A stretch of DNA of 64,000 nt from Burkholderia sp. MS389 (GTDB lineage: Bacteria; Pseudomonadota; Gammaproteobacteria; Burkholderiales; Burkholderiaceae), in NCBI RefSeq assembly GCF_016899425.1, contig NZ_CP045995.1:1488001-1552000 (forward strand), in the 5' to 3' direction. How positions within the stretch are numbered: position 1 is the stretch's first letter; the number at the start of each line of letters is the position of its first letter. The notes below the pieces were generated by a model. That model had not been told where the DNA came from. It searched no databases and saw only the letters and a program-made list of their open reading frames with translations. The position numbers and the translations under genes are program-made. Shown here piece after piece: positions 1 through 7,883 of this stretch.

Positions 1-84
1 TGGCTGATGACGAACCCGAAGCCCGAACCGCTGTCCGACGCCGCGCTCGACGAACTGCGCCAGAGCTTCGGCGCGCGCTGGTAA
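1..84 (+). CDS. C-terminal tail of a truncated gene, probably of the tetronate operon
   Basis: Frame 1 is open from the first base and ends in TAA at 82-84, giving the last 27 residues of a protein (ending QSFGARW). The same-strand MFS transporter, OtnI-like isomerase and DenD-like dehydrogenase follow. In known tetronate clusters the remaining genes are a class II aldolase-type decarboxylase (OtnC) and a kinase (OtnK), so the tail may belong to one of them; the residues visible here do not decide it. Bases 85-212 carry no gene apart from the leader of the transporter. Confidence 0.5.
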   Translation, partial: WLMTNPKPEPLSDAALDELRQSFGARW

Positions 85-212
85 CGCACCGCGACCCAAT
101 CATGCAGTAGTCCGTATCGATTTATCTACCCGCCGTGTGCGCGGGCCTTTCCGTCAGCACACACGACTGGCGGCGTACGCGCCGCCGGCACATAACATCA
201 TTGGAGACGACG

Positions 213-1538
213 ATGACTGCTCTCGACGCGGCCGCAAGCCGCTCGCCCGCCGCGGCCGCCCAATCGGGCGAACTCGACCGCACCTACAAGAAAGTGTTCT
301 GGCGCATCGTGCCGTTCCTGATGCTCTGCTACGTGGTCGCGTATCTCGACCGCGTGAACGTCGGCTTTGCCAAGCTGCAGATGTCGCAGGATCTCGCGTT
401 CAGCGAAACCGTATTCGGCCTCGGCGCGGGGATTTTCTTTCTTGGCTACTTTCTGTTCGAACTGCCGAGCAACCTGCTGATGCACCGCCTCGGCGCGCGC
501 ATCTGGATCGCGCGGATCATGATCACGTGGGGGCTGCTGTCCGCGCTGTTCGCGTTCGTGCAGACGCCGACGCAGTTCTACGTGCTGCGGTTCCTGCTCG
601 GGCTCGCGGAAGCCGGTTTCTATCCGGGCGTTATCCTGTACCTCACGTACTGGTTCCCGTCGCATCGCCGCGCGAAGATCATCGCGGTGTTCATGTCCGC
701 GATTCCGGTGTCGGGCATCTTCGGCAACCCGCTGTCGGGCTGGATCATGGAGCGCTTCCACGGCGGCTCGGGCTTCCACGGCTGGCAATGGATGTTCATG
801 ATCGAGGCCGTGCCGGCCGTGCTTATCGGCATCGCGACGATCCTGTATCTCGACAACAGCATCCGCGGCGCGAAGTGGCTCGACGAGCGCGAGAAGCAGT
901 TGCTCGAGGACGAAATCGCCGCGCAGCCGCAGGAACAGCAGCAGCACGGCCATTCGCTGAAGGCCGTGTTCTCGGACCCGCGCATGTGGTGGATGTCGCT
1001 GATCTACTTCGCATTCGTCACCGGCCAGTACGGGCTCACGTTCTGGATGCCGACGCTCGTCAAATCGACCGGCATCACCGATACGCTGCAGATCGGCCTG
1101 CTGTCGGCGATTCCGTTCGTCGTCGCGATCGTCGTGATGAACCTGTTCGGCCACAGCGCGGACAAGCGCCGCGAACGCCGCTGGCACCTGATCGTGCCGG
1201 CGCTGATGGGCGCGGTCGGGTTTGCGGTCGCCGCGTCGTACTCGCACAATACGGCAGTGTCGATCGTGTTCCTGTCGCTCGCGGCAGGCGGCGTGCTGAC
1301 CTGCGCGCCGCTGTTCTGGTCGCTGCCGACCGCGTTCCTCGCGGGCTCCGCGGCTGCCGCCGGGATCGCGATCATCAACTCGGTCGGCAATCTCGCCGGT
1401 TTCGCGAGCCCGTACGTGATCGGCTACCTGAAGGACGCCACGCACAGCACTGCGTCCGGCATGTACGTGCTCGCGGCGATGCTCGTGATCGGCGCGATCG
1501 CCGTGTGGCTCACGCCGCCCAAGCTCGTGAACCGCTGA
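213..1538 (+). CDS. MFS transporter, anion:cation symporter (ACS) family
   Basis: A 441-residue inner-membrane transporter. The start at ATG 213 is preferred over an upstream in-frame ATG at 135 because GGAGA lies about 6 bases before it, and because the extra 26 residues are Arg-rich and unlike a membrane protein. The first helix ends in LDRVNVGFA (about residues 45-53), the signature of ACS-type carriers for organic anions such as galactonate, tartrate and phthalate. About 12 hydrophobic segments are visible, with a charged central loop near residues 225-250 (EREKQLLEDE). It is followed on the same strand by an OtnI-like isomerase and a DenD-like dehydrogenase, so the likely substrate is a four-carbon sugar acid (tetronate). 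Family is certain; the substrate is inferred from the neighbours. Confidence 0.85.
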   Translation: MTALDAAASRSPAAAAQSGELDRTYKKVFWRIVPFLMLCYVVAYLDRVNVGFAKLQMSQDLAFSETVFGLGAGIFFLGYFLFELPSNLLMHRLGARIWIARIMITWGLLSALFAFVQTPTQFYVLRFLLGLAEAGFYPGVILYLTYWFPSHRRAKIIAVFMSAIPVSGIFGNPLSGWIMERFHGGSGFHGWQWMFMIEAVPAVLIGIATILYLDNSIRGAKWLDEREKQLLEDEIAAQPQEQQQHGHSLKAVFSDPRMWWMSLIYFAFVTGQYGLTFWMPTLVKSTGITDTLQIGLLSAIPFVVAIVVMNLFGHSADKRRERRWHLIVPALMGAVGFAVAASYSHNTAVSIVFLSLAAGGVLTCAPLFWSLPTAFLAGSAAAAGIAIINSVGNLAGFASPYVIGYLKDATHSTASGMYVLAAMLVIGAIAVWLTPPKLVNR

Positions 1539-1566
1539 TCCGCCGCCGGCCGATTCATCATTCGAC

Positions 1567-1587
1567 GCGGGGCGCGCGGCGCCCCGC
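1567..1587. repeat. intercistronic hairpin
   Basis: A perfect 9-bp inverted repeat (GCGGGGCGC / GCGCCCCGC) with a GCG loop lies between the transporter stop and the isomerase start. There is no T-run, so it is more likely an mRNA-stability or partial-termination element within the operon than an intrinsic terminator. Confidence 0.4.
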
Positions 1588-1613
1588 CCCATTCATTCAC
1601 AGGACCCGCTGCC

Positions 1614-2390
1614 ATGCCACGCTTCGCCGCCAACCTCTCGATGATGTACACCGAGCATGCGTTTCTCGACCGCTTCGGCGCTGCCGCCCGCGACGGCTTC
1701 AAGGCCGTCGAGTACCTGTTCCCGTACGACTTCGCCGCCGAGGACATCCGCGCGCGCCTCGACGCGCACGGCCTCGAACAGGCGCTGTTCAACGCGCCGC
1801 CGGGCGACTGGGCCGCGGGCGAACGCGGCATTGCATCGCTGCCGGGCCGCGAGGACGAATTTCGCCGCGGCATCGACCAAGCGCTCGACTATGCGCGCGT
1901 GATCGGCAACAAGAAGCTGCACGTGATGGCCGGCATGGTGCCGCCGGGCGCCGACCGCGCACGCCATCGCGATACGTATCTGACGAACCTGCGTCATGCG
2001 GCGCAGGCCGCCGCCGCGCACGGCGTCACGATCCTGATCGAGCCGATCAACCCGCGCGACATGCCCGGCTATTTCCTGAGCCGCCAGGACGACGCGCAGG
2101 CGATCCGCGCGGAAGTCGGCGCGCCGAACCTGAAGGTGCAGTTCGACTGCTACCACTGCCAGATCGTCGAAGGCGATCTCGCGATGAAGCTCAAGCGCGA
2201 TTTCGCGGGCATCGGCCATATCCAGATCGCGGGCGTGCCCGAACGCCACGAGCCGGACGTCGGCGAACTCAACTACCCGTATCTGTTCGCGCTGATCGAC
2301 GCGCTCGGCTACGACGGCTGGATCGGTTGCGAGTATCGGCCGAAGGCCGGCACGTCGGAAGGTCTCGGTTGGCTCGAGACATACCTGTAA
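1614..2390 (+). CDS. otnI: Hydroxypyruvate isomerase family / 2-oxo-tetronate isomerase
   Basis: This 258-residue protein is a TIM-barrel sugar isomerase of the Hyi/OtnI family (AP-endonuclease 2-like fold). It begins [14 protein letters not shown], the usual family start. Metal/substrate motifs visible are [10 protein letters not shown] near residue 141, a QFDCYH strand near residue 177 and GCEYRPK near the C-terminus. In tetronate catabolism OtnI interconverts 2-oxo- and 3-oxo-tetronate ahead of kinase and decarboxylase steps. It lies 75 bp after the transporter and 28 bp before denD on the same strand. Plain hydroxypyruvate isomerase (Hyi) is the alternative; the adjacent DenD-like gene favours OtnI. 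Confidence 0.8.
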   Translation: MPRFAANLSMMYTEHAFLDRFGAAARDGFKAVEYLFPYDFAAEDIRARLDAHGLEQALFNAPPGDWAAGERGIASLPGREDEFRRGIDQALDYARVIGNKKLHVMAGMVPPGADRARHRDTYLTNLRHAAQAAAAHGVTILIEPINPRDMPGYFLSRQDDAQAIRAEVGAPNLKVQFDCYHCQIVEGDLAMKLKRDFAGIGHIQIAGVPERHEPDVGELNYPYLFALIDALGYDGWIGCEYRPKAGTSEGLGWLETYL

Positions 2391-2418
2391 TTCCCGTATT
2401 TCCCAGAGGGTCAAGAAC

Positions 2419-3390
2419 ATGAAAGTACTGATCACCGGCGGCGCCGGCTTTCTCGGCCAGCGTCTCGCACGCAAGCTGCTCGAGCGCGGCGACCTCACCG
2501 GCCCCGACGGTCGCATCGAGAAGATCGACGAACTGGTGCTGCTCGACGTCGTCCAGGGCAGCGATTTCGGCGATGCGCGCGTGACGTCGATCGTCGGCAA
2601 CATCGCCGATCGCGCGGTGCTCGAAAGCGCGATCGACACGCGGACGGGCGCAATCTTCCACCTCGCGGCGATCGTCAGCGGGCAGGCCGAAGCCGATTTC
2701 GATCTCGGCATGCGGATCAATCTCGATGCATCACGCACGTTGCTCGAAGTGTGCCGCGCGCGCGGCCACCAGCCGCGCGTCGTGTTCACGAGCTCCGTCG
2801 CGGTGTACGGCGGCGCGCTGCCCGACGTCGTGCAGGACGACACCGCGCTGAATCCGCAATCGTCGTACGGCGCCGAGAAGGCGATCGCAGAACTGCTGCT
2901 GTGCGACTACGCACGACGCGGCTTCGTCGACGGCCGCGTGCTGCGGCTGCCGACCATCAGCGTGCGGCCCGGCCGCCCGAACGCGGCCGCGTCGTCGTTC
3001 GCGAGCGGCATCATCCGCGAGCCGCTGAATGGCGAGGAAAGCGTGTGCCCGGTGCCCGGCTCGACGCGGCTGTGGCTGCTGTCGCCGCGCGGCGCGATCG
3101 AAGCGCTGGTCGCCGGGTGCGAGATCGACGGCGCGACGCTCGGCACCAAGCGCGTGATCAACCTGCCGGGGCTGTCGGTGTCGGTCGACGAGATGATCGC
3201 GGCGCTGCGCGACGTCGCGGGCGACGAGGTCGTGAAGCTGATCCGCCATGTGCCCGACGAACGCGTCGAGAAGATCGTCGGGAGCTGGCCGGGCCGTTGG
3301 GATACGTCGCGCGCGGAAGCGCTCGGGCTGAAGGGCGACACGTCGTTCGCGGACGTGATCCGCAGTCATATCGCGGACGAACGGCGCTGA
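2419..3390 (+). CDS. denD: NAD-dependent epimerase/dehydratase, probable D-erythronate dehydrogenase
   Basis: This 323-residue extended short-chain dehydrogenase (NAD-dependent epimerase family) has the Rossmann motif GGAGFLG at residues 7-13 and a catalytic YxxxK (SYGAEKA) around residue 150. TSSVAVYG before it supplies the active-site Ser/Thr. The length fits DenD, which oxidises D-erythronate to 2-oxo-tetronate, the substrate of OtnI encoded just upstream. The start at ATG 2419 follows an AGAGGG ribosome-binding site. General UDP-sugar epimerases share the fold, but the operon context with an Otn-type isomerase and an ACS carrier makes tetronate catabolism the best reading. Confidence 0.75.
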   Translation: MKVLITGGAGFLGQRLARKLLERGDLTGPDGRIEKIDELVLLDVVQGSDFGDARVTSIVGNIADRAVLESAIDTRTGAIFHLAAIVSGQAEADFDLGMRINLDASRTLLEVCRARGHQPRVVFTSSVAVYGGALPDVVQDDTALNPQSSYGAEKAIAELLLCDYARRGFVDGRVLRLPTISVRPGRPNAAASSFASGIIREPLNGEESVCPVPGSTRLWLLSPRGAIEALVAGCEIDGATLGTKRVINLPGLSVSVDEMIAALRDVAGDEVVKLIRHVPDERVEKIVGSWPGRWDTSRAEALGLKGDTSFADVIRSHIADERR

Positions 3391-3399
3391 TTGACGCCG

Positions 3400-3427
3400 G
3401 GTCGGGCCGCATCGACGCGGCCTGACC
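3400..3427 (+). terminator. hairpin after the tetronate operon
   Basis: GGTCGGGCCGC and GCGGCCTGACC form an 11-bp stem with one mismatch around ATCGAC, starting 10 bases after the denD stop. It lacks a T-run, so it may act as a Rho-assisted end or stability hairpin. The remaining bases to 3606 show no gene. Confidence 0.4.
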
Positions 3428-3606
3428 GATTCCCCGACGCGCAACGACGCGCGTTGCATCCCCGCCCGCCTGCATGAAAGGCGCATCGGCGCCGCGTCGA
3501 CACCGCACACCCCTCTCCACGATTCGTCTCCGCACGACACGCTGCGCACGTGCCGCGTTCCGCCGCGACGCCGACGGTCTCGCGCAACACGGGTACATGC
3601 CGGCAC

Positions 3607-3882
3607 CTAGTTGGCGACCTGCGCCGGCATGCCGGGTCCGGCCTCCCGCGTGGCCGACACCGCCAGCCGCGCGCGGTCCTGTTCCGCGAGCTTCGCTTCC
3701 GCGGCCTGGATATCGGCCGGATACGCGCCGTCCTCGCCCTTCGCCGGGTCGTACCCGGCCGCTTCGACGCGGATCAGTTCGTCGCGAACCTGCGCACGCG
3801 TCAGCGGCGCGGCCGATTGCGCGAATGCCGACTGACCGACGATCGCTCCGATCATCATCAGTAGTGCGATATATGTTTTCAT
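3607..3882 (-). CDS. DUF4148 family small exported protein
   Basis: This 91-residue protein starts MKTYIALLMMIGAIVGQSAFAQS, a clear Sec signal peptide cleaved after AFA. LTRAQVRDELIRVEAAGYDPAKG follows, the LTRxQVRxEL motif of DUF4148, a family of small periplasmic proteins abundant in Burkholderia and of unknown function. An AAGGAG site lies 6 bases before this ATG; an ATG one codon earlier (3885) is a possible alternative. A second DUF4148 gene follows at 3954-4298 on the same strand. Confidence 0.7.
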   Translation of the reverse strand: MKTYIALLMMIGAIVGQSAFAQSAAPLTRAQVRDELIRVEAAGYDPAKGEDGAYPADIQAAEAKLAEQDRARLAVSATREAGPGMPAQVAN

Positions 3883-3953
3883 CATGGACTCCTTCAATGT
3901 GACGTATCGATCAACCACGGGACAGGCGTGACCTGCGGATGCAGGCGGGTGGA

Positions 3954-4298
3954 TCAGCTTCCGAAATAGATCGTGCAGAAACTCGCGGGGCCGACGCATG
4001 CGGCGGCGCTTCGACGCGGCGACATCGTCGCCGGCTTGCCCGCTTCGGACGACATGGCCGGATCGCCGCCGACCGCCGTGCTCGCCTGCCGCTGCGGCAT
4101 CCGATCGGCCTGGTGCCGGAACAGCGGGCTCACGTCCGGATACGACGTATCGGTCACGAAGCGCAGCCCGTTGTTTTCCGCGTCGACGAGTTCCTGCCGG
4201 ACCTGTTCGCGCGTGAGCGCCTGTGCCGACGCTTGCGTCGCGACACCTGCGAGAGAAATCGCCGCTACCGTGGCGGCCACCAGCCAGTGCGTGTTCAT
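3954..4298 (-). CDS. DUF4148 family small exported protein
   Basis: This 114-residue protein begins MNTHWLVAATVAAISLAGVA, a signal peptide ending in ASA, and then carries the DUF4148 motif LTREQVRQELVDAENNG. GGAG lies 5 bases before the ATG at 4298. The C-terminal half is longer and more polar than in its neighbour and ends in a short Cys-containing segment (AAACVGPASFCTIYFGS), which is unusual for the family. It is transcribed towards the other DUF4148 gene, 72 bp away, so the two probably share a message. Function unknown. Confidence 0.7.
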   Translation of the reverse strand: MNTHWLVAATVAAISLAGVATQASAQALTREQVRQELVDAENNGLRFVTDTSYPDVSPLFRHQADRMPQRQASTAVGGDPAMSSEAGKPATMSPRRSAAACVGPASFCTIYFGS

Positions 4299-4507
4299 GT
4301 TCACTCCTTCATCAGTCAACGAAACGATGTGCTACACCCGTATGACGACGGAGAGGCGCGGTTTATTCCCGGCTTTCCATTCGCGCCGACCCAACATTCA
4401 TGAAACTGTCATTCATTCGTCAGCCGGCGTAACCTGACGTAACGCAGTGCCCGTCGTGCTTCGGGCAGACTGACCACCACTTCATCCGGACCGCCCCTCG
4501 ATCGACC

Positions 4508-5197
4508 ATGTCCGCCGCTTACGACCATGCAGCCGCCCTGCTGCGCAGGCTGTACGACCGCCATATCGACAGCGGCGCGGTGCTCGACGCGGCCGCGTTT
4601 CCGGATGCCGAGCGCTTCGTGCGCGCGTGGCCCTCGATCCGTGCGGAGGCGCTCGACGTCGCACGCGACATGCCGCGCATCCCGCGCTTTCACGAAATCA
4701 TGCGCGAGCAGTACGACATCTCGGCCAACGACGCGCGCGACTGGCGCATGTTCATCATGCAGGCGTACGGCCAACCGTTTGCACGCAACCTGTCGCGCTG
4801 CCCGACCGTCGCGTCGCTCGTCGCGGCGTCGCCGGACGTGCTGTCCGCGTCGCTGTCGTTCCTCGCGCCCGGCAAGCACATCCCGCCGCATCGCGGGCCG
4901 TTTCGCGGCATCCTGCGCGGGTATCTCGTGCTGTCGATGCCGACCCGCGCGGACGGCACGCCGGCCGCCGTGCTGAAGGTCGACGGGCGCGAATACCGGC
5001 TCGACGAAGGCCGCTTCCTGCTGTGGGACGACACGTTCACGCATGAGGTGTGGAACGACAGCGACGCGGTGCGGATCGTGCTGCTGCTCGATATCCGCCG
5101 GCGCGGGATGCCGCGCTGGCTCATGTGGCTGTCGAATGCGGTGATCGGCGTCGTGCGGCTCGGGATCCGGATCAGGGGGCGGTCGATTCCGGTTTAG
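4508..5197 (+). CDS. Aspartyl/asparaginyl beta-hydroxylase-like protein
   Basis: This 229-residue protein has an AspH-like 2-oxoglutarate/Fe(II) dioxygenase domain. The metal-binding His lies in HIPPHRGPFRGILRGYL (residues about 125-141) and the second His in FTHEVWN (about 177), with the oxoglutarate-binding Arg expected in DAVRIVLLLDI just after. A hydrophobic stretch near the C-terminus (MWLSNAVIGVVRLGI) could anchor it to the membrane. The family includes lipid A hydroxylase LpxO and protein hydroxylases; nothing visible selects between them. It stands alone, downstream of no obvious operon partner. Confidence 0.75.
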   Translation: MSAAYDHAAALLRRLYDRHIDSGAVLDAAAFPDAERFVRAWPSIRAEALDVARDMPRIPRFHEIMREQYDISANDARDWRMFIMQAYGQPFARNLSRCPTVASLVAASPDVLSASLSFLAPGKHIPPHRGPFRGILRGYLVLSMPTRADGTPAAVLKVDGREYRLDEGRFLLWDDTFTHEVWNDSDAVRIVLLLDIRRRGMPRWLMWLSNAVIGVVRLGIRIRGRSIPV

Positions 5198-5292
5198 CCG
5201 CCACGCATGGCAGCGCCATTCCGCCTTTCGGCGTCCGCCGGATCGCCTAAACTACAAGCCGTCCCTTCGTGCGGCTCCTGCCAGCTACCGCC

Positions 5293-5562
5293 ATGGCGCA
5301 CCTCTTCTTCGCCGCGTCGATCCAGCGGCACGTCGACACGCCCGAGCGCGACATCGACGCGCATACGGTCGGCGAAGCATTCGACACCATTTTCAGCGAG
5401 CAGCCGCGGCTGCGCGGCTACATCGTCGACGACCAGGGCGCGCTGCGAAAGCACCTGTCGGTATTCATCGACGGCCAGCCGATCCGCGACCGGCAATACC
5501 TGTCCGATGCGCTCGGTGCCGCCAGCCGCGTGTATGTCGTGCAGGCGCTGACCGGCGGATAA
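5293..5562 (+). CDS. MoaD/ThiS family ubiquitin-like protein
   Basis: An 89-residue small beta-grasp protein beginning MAHLFFAASIQRHV and ending exactly in Gly-Gly (VVQALTGG), the C-terminal feature that MoaD and ThiS use for adenylation and thiocarboxylation. A GTG at 5269 would give 8 more residues; neither start has a strong ribosome-binding site. It sits 75 bp before a BNR-repeat protein on the same strand and there is no moaE, moeB or thiG nearby, so it is probably not the housekeeping molybdopterin or thiamin sulfur carrier. Role unknown. Confidence 0.7.
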   Translation: MAHLFFAASIQRHVDTPERDIDAHTVGEAFDTIFSEQPRLRGYIVDDQGALRKHLSVFIDGQPIRDRQYLSDALGAASRVYVVQALTGG

Positions 5563-5637
5563 AGGGACGGATGCACGGGCGCATTCCCCGATACCAAGCG
5601 CCGTCGCACCAAGGCTGACCATCCGGAGACATCCGAC

Positions 5638-6792
5638 ATGAACGATCGACTGCTCGTCGCCACCCGCAAGGGCCTGTTCGTCTTGCAACCGGACGGTCAT
5701 GACGGCTGGACGCCCGGCGAACCGCATTTCATCGGCGAGCCCGTCAGCATGGCGCTTGCCGACCCGCGCGACGGCACGCTGTATGCGGCGCTCAATCTCG
5801 GCCATTTCGGCGTGAAGGTGCATCGGCTGCGCGCAGGCGCCCGCGATTGGGAGGAATGTGCAGCCCCGGTTTATCCGCCGCAGCCCGCCGACGCGTCGCC
5901 TACCCGTGCCGATCCGCACGCAGGCAGCGGCGATTCCGACGATGAAGCCGCCGCTGCCGGGTCGCCGCAGCCAACGTGGACGCTTCAGCAAATCTGGTCG
6001 CTCGAAACCGGTGGCACGGACGAACCCGGCGTGCTGTGGGCCGGCACGATTCCCGGCGGCCTGTTCCGCTCCGACGACCATTGCGATTCGTGGGCACTCA
6101 ACCGCCCGCTGTGGGATCGCCCCGAACGCGCCGAATGGGGCGGCGGCGGGTACGACGCGCCGGGCATCCATTCGGTGATGGTCGATCCGCGCGACAGCCG
6201 GCACGTCATCGTCGGCATCTCGTGCGGCGGCGTCTGGCAAACCGCGGACGGCGGCGCGACGTGGCGCGTGACCGCCGAAGGCATGGAAGCCGACTACATG
6301 CCGCCCGAGCGGCGCGGCGAGCCGAACATGCAGGACCCGCACCGCGTCGTGCAGTGCGCGGCCAATCCGGATGTGCTGTGGACGCAGCATCACTGCGCGA
6401 TCTTCCGCTCGACCGACGGCGGCGAACACTGGCGGCGGATCGAAGCGCAGCCGTCGAGCTTCGGTTTCGCGGTGGCCGTGCATCCGCACGAACCGGATAC
6501 CGCGTGGTTCGTGCCGGCCGTGAAGGACGCGTGCCGGATTCCGGTGAATGGCCGGCTCGTCGTCACGCGCACGCGCGACGGCGGCCGCAGTTTCGAGCAG
6601 TTGACGAACGGGTTACCGACCGCACCGGCGTATGACCTCGTGTATCGGCACGGGCTCGCGATCGATGAGTCGGGCACGCGCCTCGCGATAGGATCGACGA
6701 CCGGCGGGTTATGGACATCCGACGACGGAGGAGAAAACTGGAATCTGGTTTCCGCCCATCTGCCGCCTATTTACTGCGTCCGGTTCGGATAA
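5638..6792 (+). CDS. BNR/Asp-box repeat beta-propeller protein (sialidase-like fold)
   Basis: A 384-residue protein built of Asp-box repeats: STDGGEHW, TADGGATW, TRDGGRSF and SDDGGENW mark successive blades, and GLWTSDDGG is near the C-terminus. The family is labelled WD40/YVTN/BNR-like or exo-alpha-sialidase-like, but there is no signal peptide and no evidence of sialidase chemistry. A low-complexity acidic insert (residues about 85-118) interrupts the propeller. It follows a MoaD/ThiS-like gene, and a partial degenerate copy of its 3' half lies at 7361-7883. Confidence 0.75.
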   Translation: MNDRLLVATRKGLFVLQPDGHDGWTPGEPHFIGEPVSMALADPRDGTLYAALNLGHFGVKVHRLRAGARDWEECAAPVYPPQPADASPTRADPHAGSGDSDDEAAAAGSPQPTWTLQQIWSLETGGTDEPGVLWAGTIPGGLFRSDDHCDSWALNRPLWDRPERAEWGGGGYDAPGIHSVMVDPRDSRHVIVGISCGGVWQTADGGATWRVTAEGMEADYMPPERRGEPNMQDPHRVVQCAANPDVLWTQHHCAIFRSTDGGEHWRRIEAQPSSFGFAVAVHPHEPDTAWFVPAVKDACRIPVNGRLVVTRTRDGGRSFEQLTNGLPTAPAYDLVYRHGLAIDESGTRLAIGSTTGGLWTSDDGGENWNLVSAHLPPIYCVRFG

Positions 6793-7022
6793 CGAGCCGT
6801 GCGGCAGGCAACCGTCGCAGGAACCAACCCGTGCTGATCACCATGTGGTCGTGGAGCGGGACGATGCGCATGGGCTTCATGCACAGCAGCGCGCCCGCCC
6901 TGCCGAAGCACTTCAGCGGGGCGGGCACGTCGATGCCGCGGCAGGGCCATCCTGATCGATGCAATGCGAACATCGCCGCCGTCAAAATGCCTGCGATGCA
7001 TGGCATCGCTAATCAAGCTTCC
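6793..7022. other. intergenic stretch with no supported gene
   Basis: This 230-bp stretch follows the BNR gene. An open frame on the minus strand (to about 7006) encodes an unfamiliar Cys/Met-containing peptide without a ribosome-binding site. It could be a relic of an inserted gene, but nothing recognisable remains. Confidence 0.3.
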
Positions 7023-7175
7023 TTAGGGATGCAAGCCGATATCGCCAACAGGCGGCCCCCATTCGCCTTCGATGCATTCACCATTCGGGAAACAGATCGT
7101 TTCAGCTTGCGCGATGGGTGCCAGCGCGAGCAGCGACAGCGCGGCGATCAGCGCAGAAAACACGCCCTTTTTCAT
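7023..7175 (-). CDS. Small secreted protein of 50 residues, unrecognised
   Basis: A short gene with good coding signs. ATG at 7173-7175 is preceded by AAGGAATTGGAAAT. The product starts MKKGVFSALIAALSLLALAP, a textbook signal peptide ending AQA, followed by a mature peptide of about 25 residues with two Cys (ETICFPNGECIEGEWG) and a TAA stop. The two Cys could form a disulfide in the periplasm. It lies between the intact BNR gene and its decayed copy, in a stretch of lower GC than its surroundings. No family is recognised. Confidence 0.55.
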   Translation of the reverse strand: MKKGVFSALIAALSLLALAPIAQAETICFPNGECIEGEWGPPVGDIGLHP

Positions 7176-7360
7176 ATTTCCAATTCCTTGTATGGGTTAT
7201 AGATAAAGACTCACCGGAGTCCGCGCGAGTATTCGCAATCAGTTGCTTGGTCCCGGAACCTCGTGCATCGATCCAGTGACACGCATTGTAGAAACGGCAC
7301 GCGTTGCCCCGAATCATTCTCAACAATTTCTCAAAAGCATCCGGCCCGATCGTCGCAGCA

Positions 7361-7883
7361 TGGCGCGTGACCGCGGAAGGCATGGAACCCGACTACATGC
7401 CGCCGGAGCGACGCGGCGAACCGAACATGCAGGATCCGCACCGCGTCGTGCAGTGCGCGGCCAATCCGGACGTGCTGTGGACGCAGCATCACTGCGCGAT
7501 CTTCCGCTCGACCGACGGCGGCGAACGCTGGCGGCGGATCGAGGCGCAGCCTTCGAGCTTCGGCTTCGCGGTGGCCGTACACCCGCACGAGTCGGATACC
7601 GCGTGGCCCGTGCCGGCACGCATGCCGGATTCCGGTGATCGGCCGTCTTGTCGTCACGCGCACGCGCGACGGCGGGCGCAGTTTCGAGAGCCTGTCTAAC
7701 GGGTTGCCGGCCGCGCCCGCGTACAACCTCGTGTACCGGCACGGGCTCGCGGTGGACGATTCCGGCACGCGCCTCGCGATGGCGTCGACGACCGGCGGGC
7801 TATGGACGTCCGATGATGGCGGCGAGCACTGGCAACAGGTATCGGCGCATTTGCCGCCGGTGTATTGCGTCAGGTTCGGGTAG
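7361..7883 (+). pseudogene. Degenerate partial duplicate of the BNR-repeat gene
   Basis: From TGGCGCGTGACC at 7361 the DNA parallels 6262-6792 of the intact gene to the same C-terminal end (YCVRFG stop). The 5' half is missing: 7176-7360 is unrelated, lower-GC sequence. Near 7620 an 8-base deletion relative to the intact copy shifts the frame, so the frame reading AWRVTAEGM is broken and GRLVVTRTRDGG continues in another frame. With neither start nor intact frame this is a pseudogene. Confidence 0.8.

Noticed and set aside
137..2422. 761-codon plus-strand frame across the MFS and isomerase genes
   Set aside because: Arg-rich shadow frame, typical of GC-rich DNA, crossing three well-supported genes and their intergenic gaps.
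6767..7006. 79-codon minus-strand frame with several Cys and Met
   Set aside because: No ribosome-binding site or recognised family; runs into the end of the BNR gene. Kept only as an unresolved stretch.
7102..7383. 93-codon minus-strand frame crossing the edge of the BNR pseudogene
   Set aside because: Its 3' part is the shadow of the small secreted protein gene and its 5' end is antisense to the decayed BNR copy.
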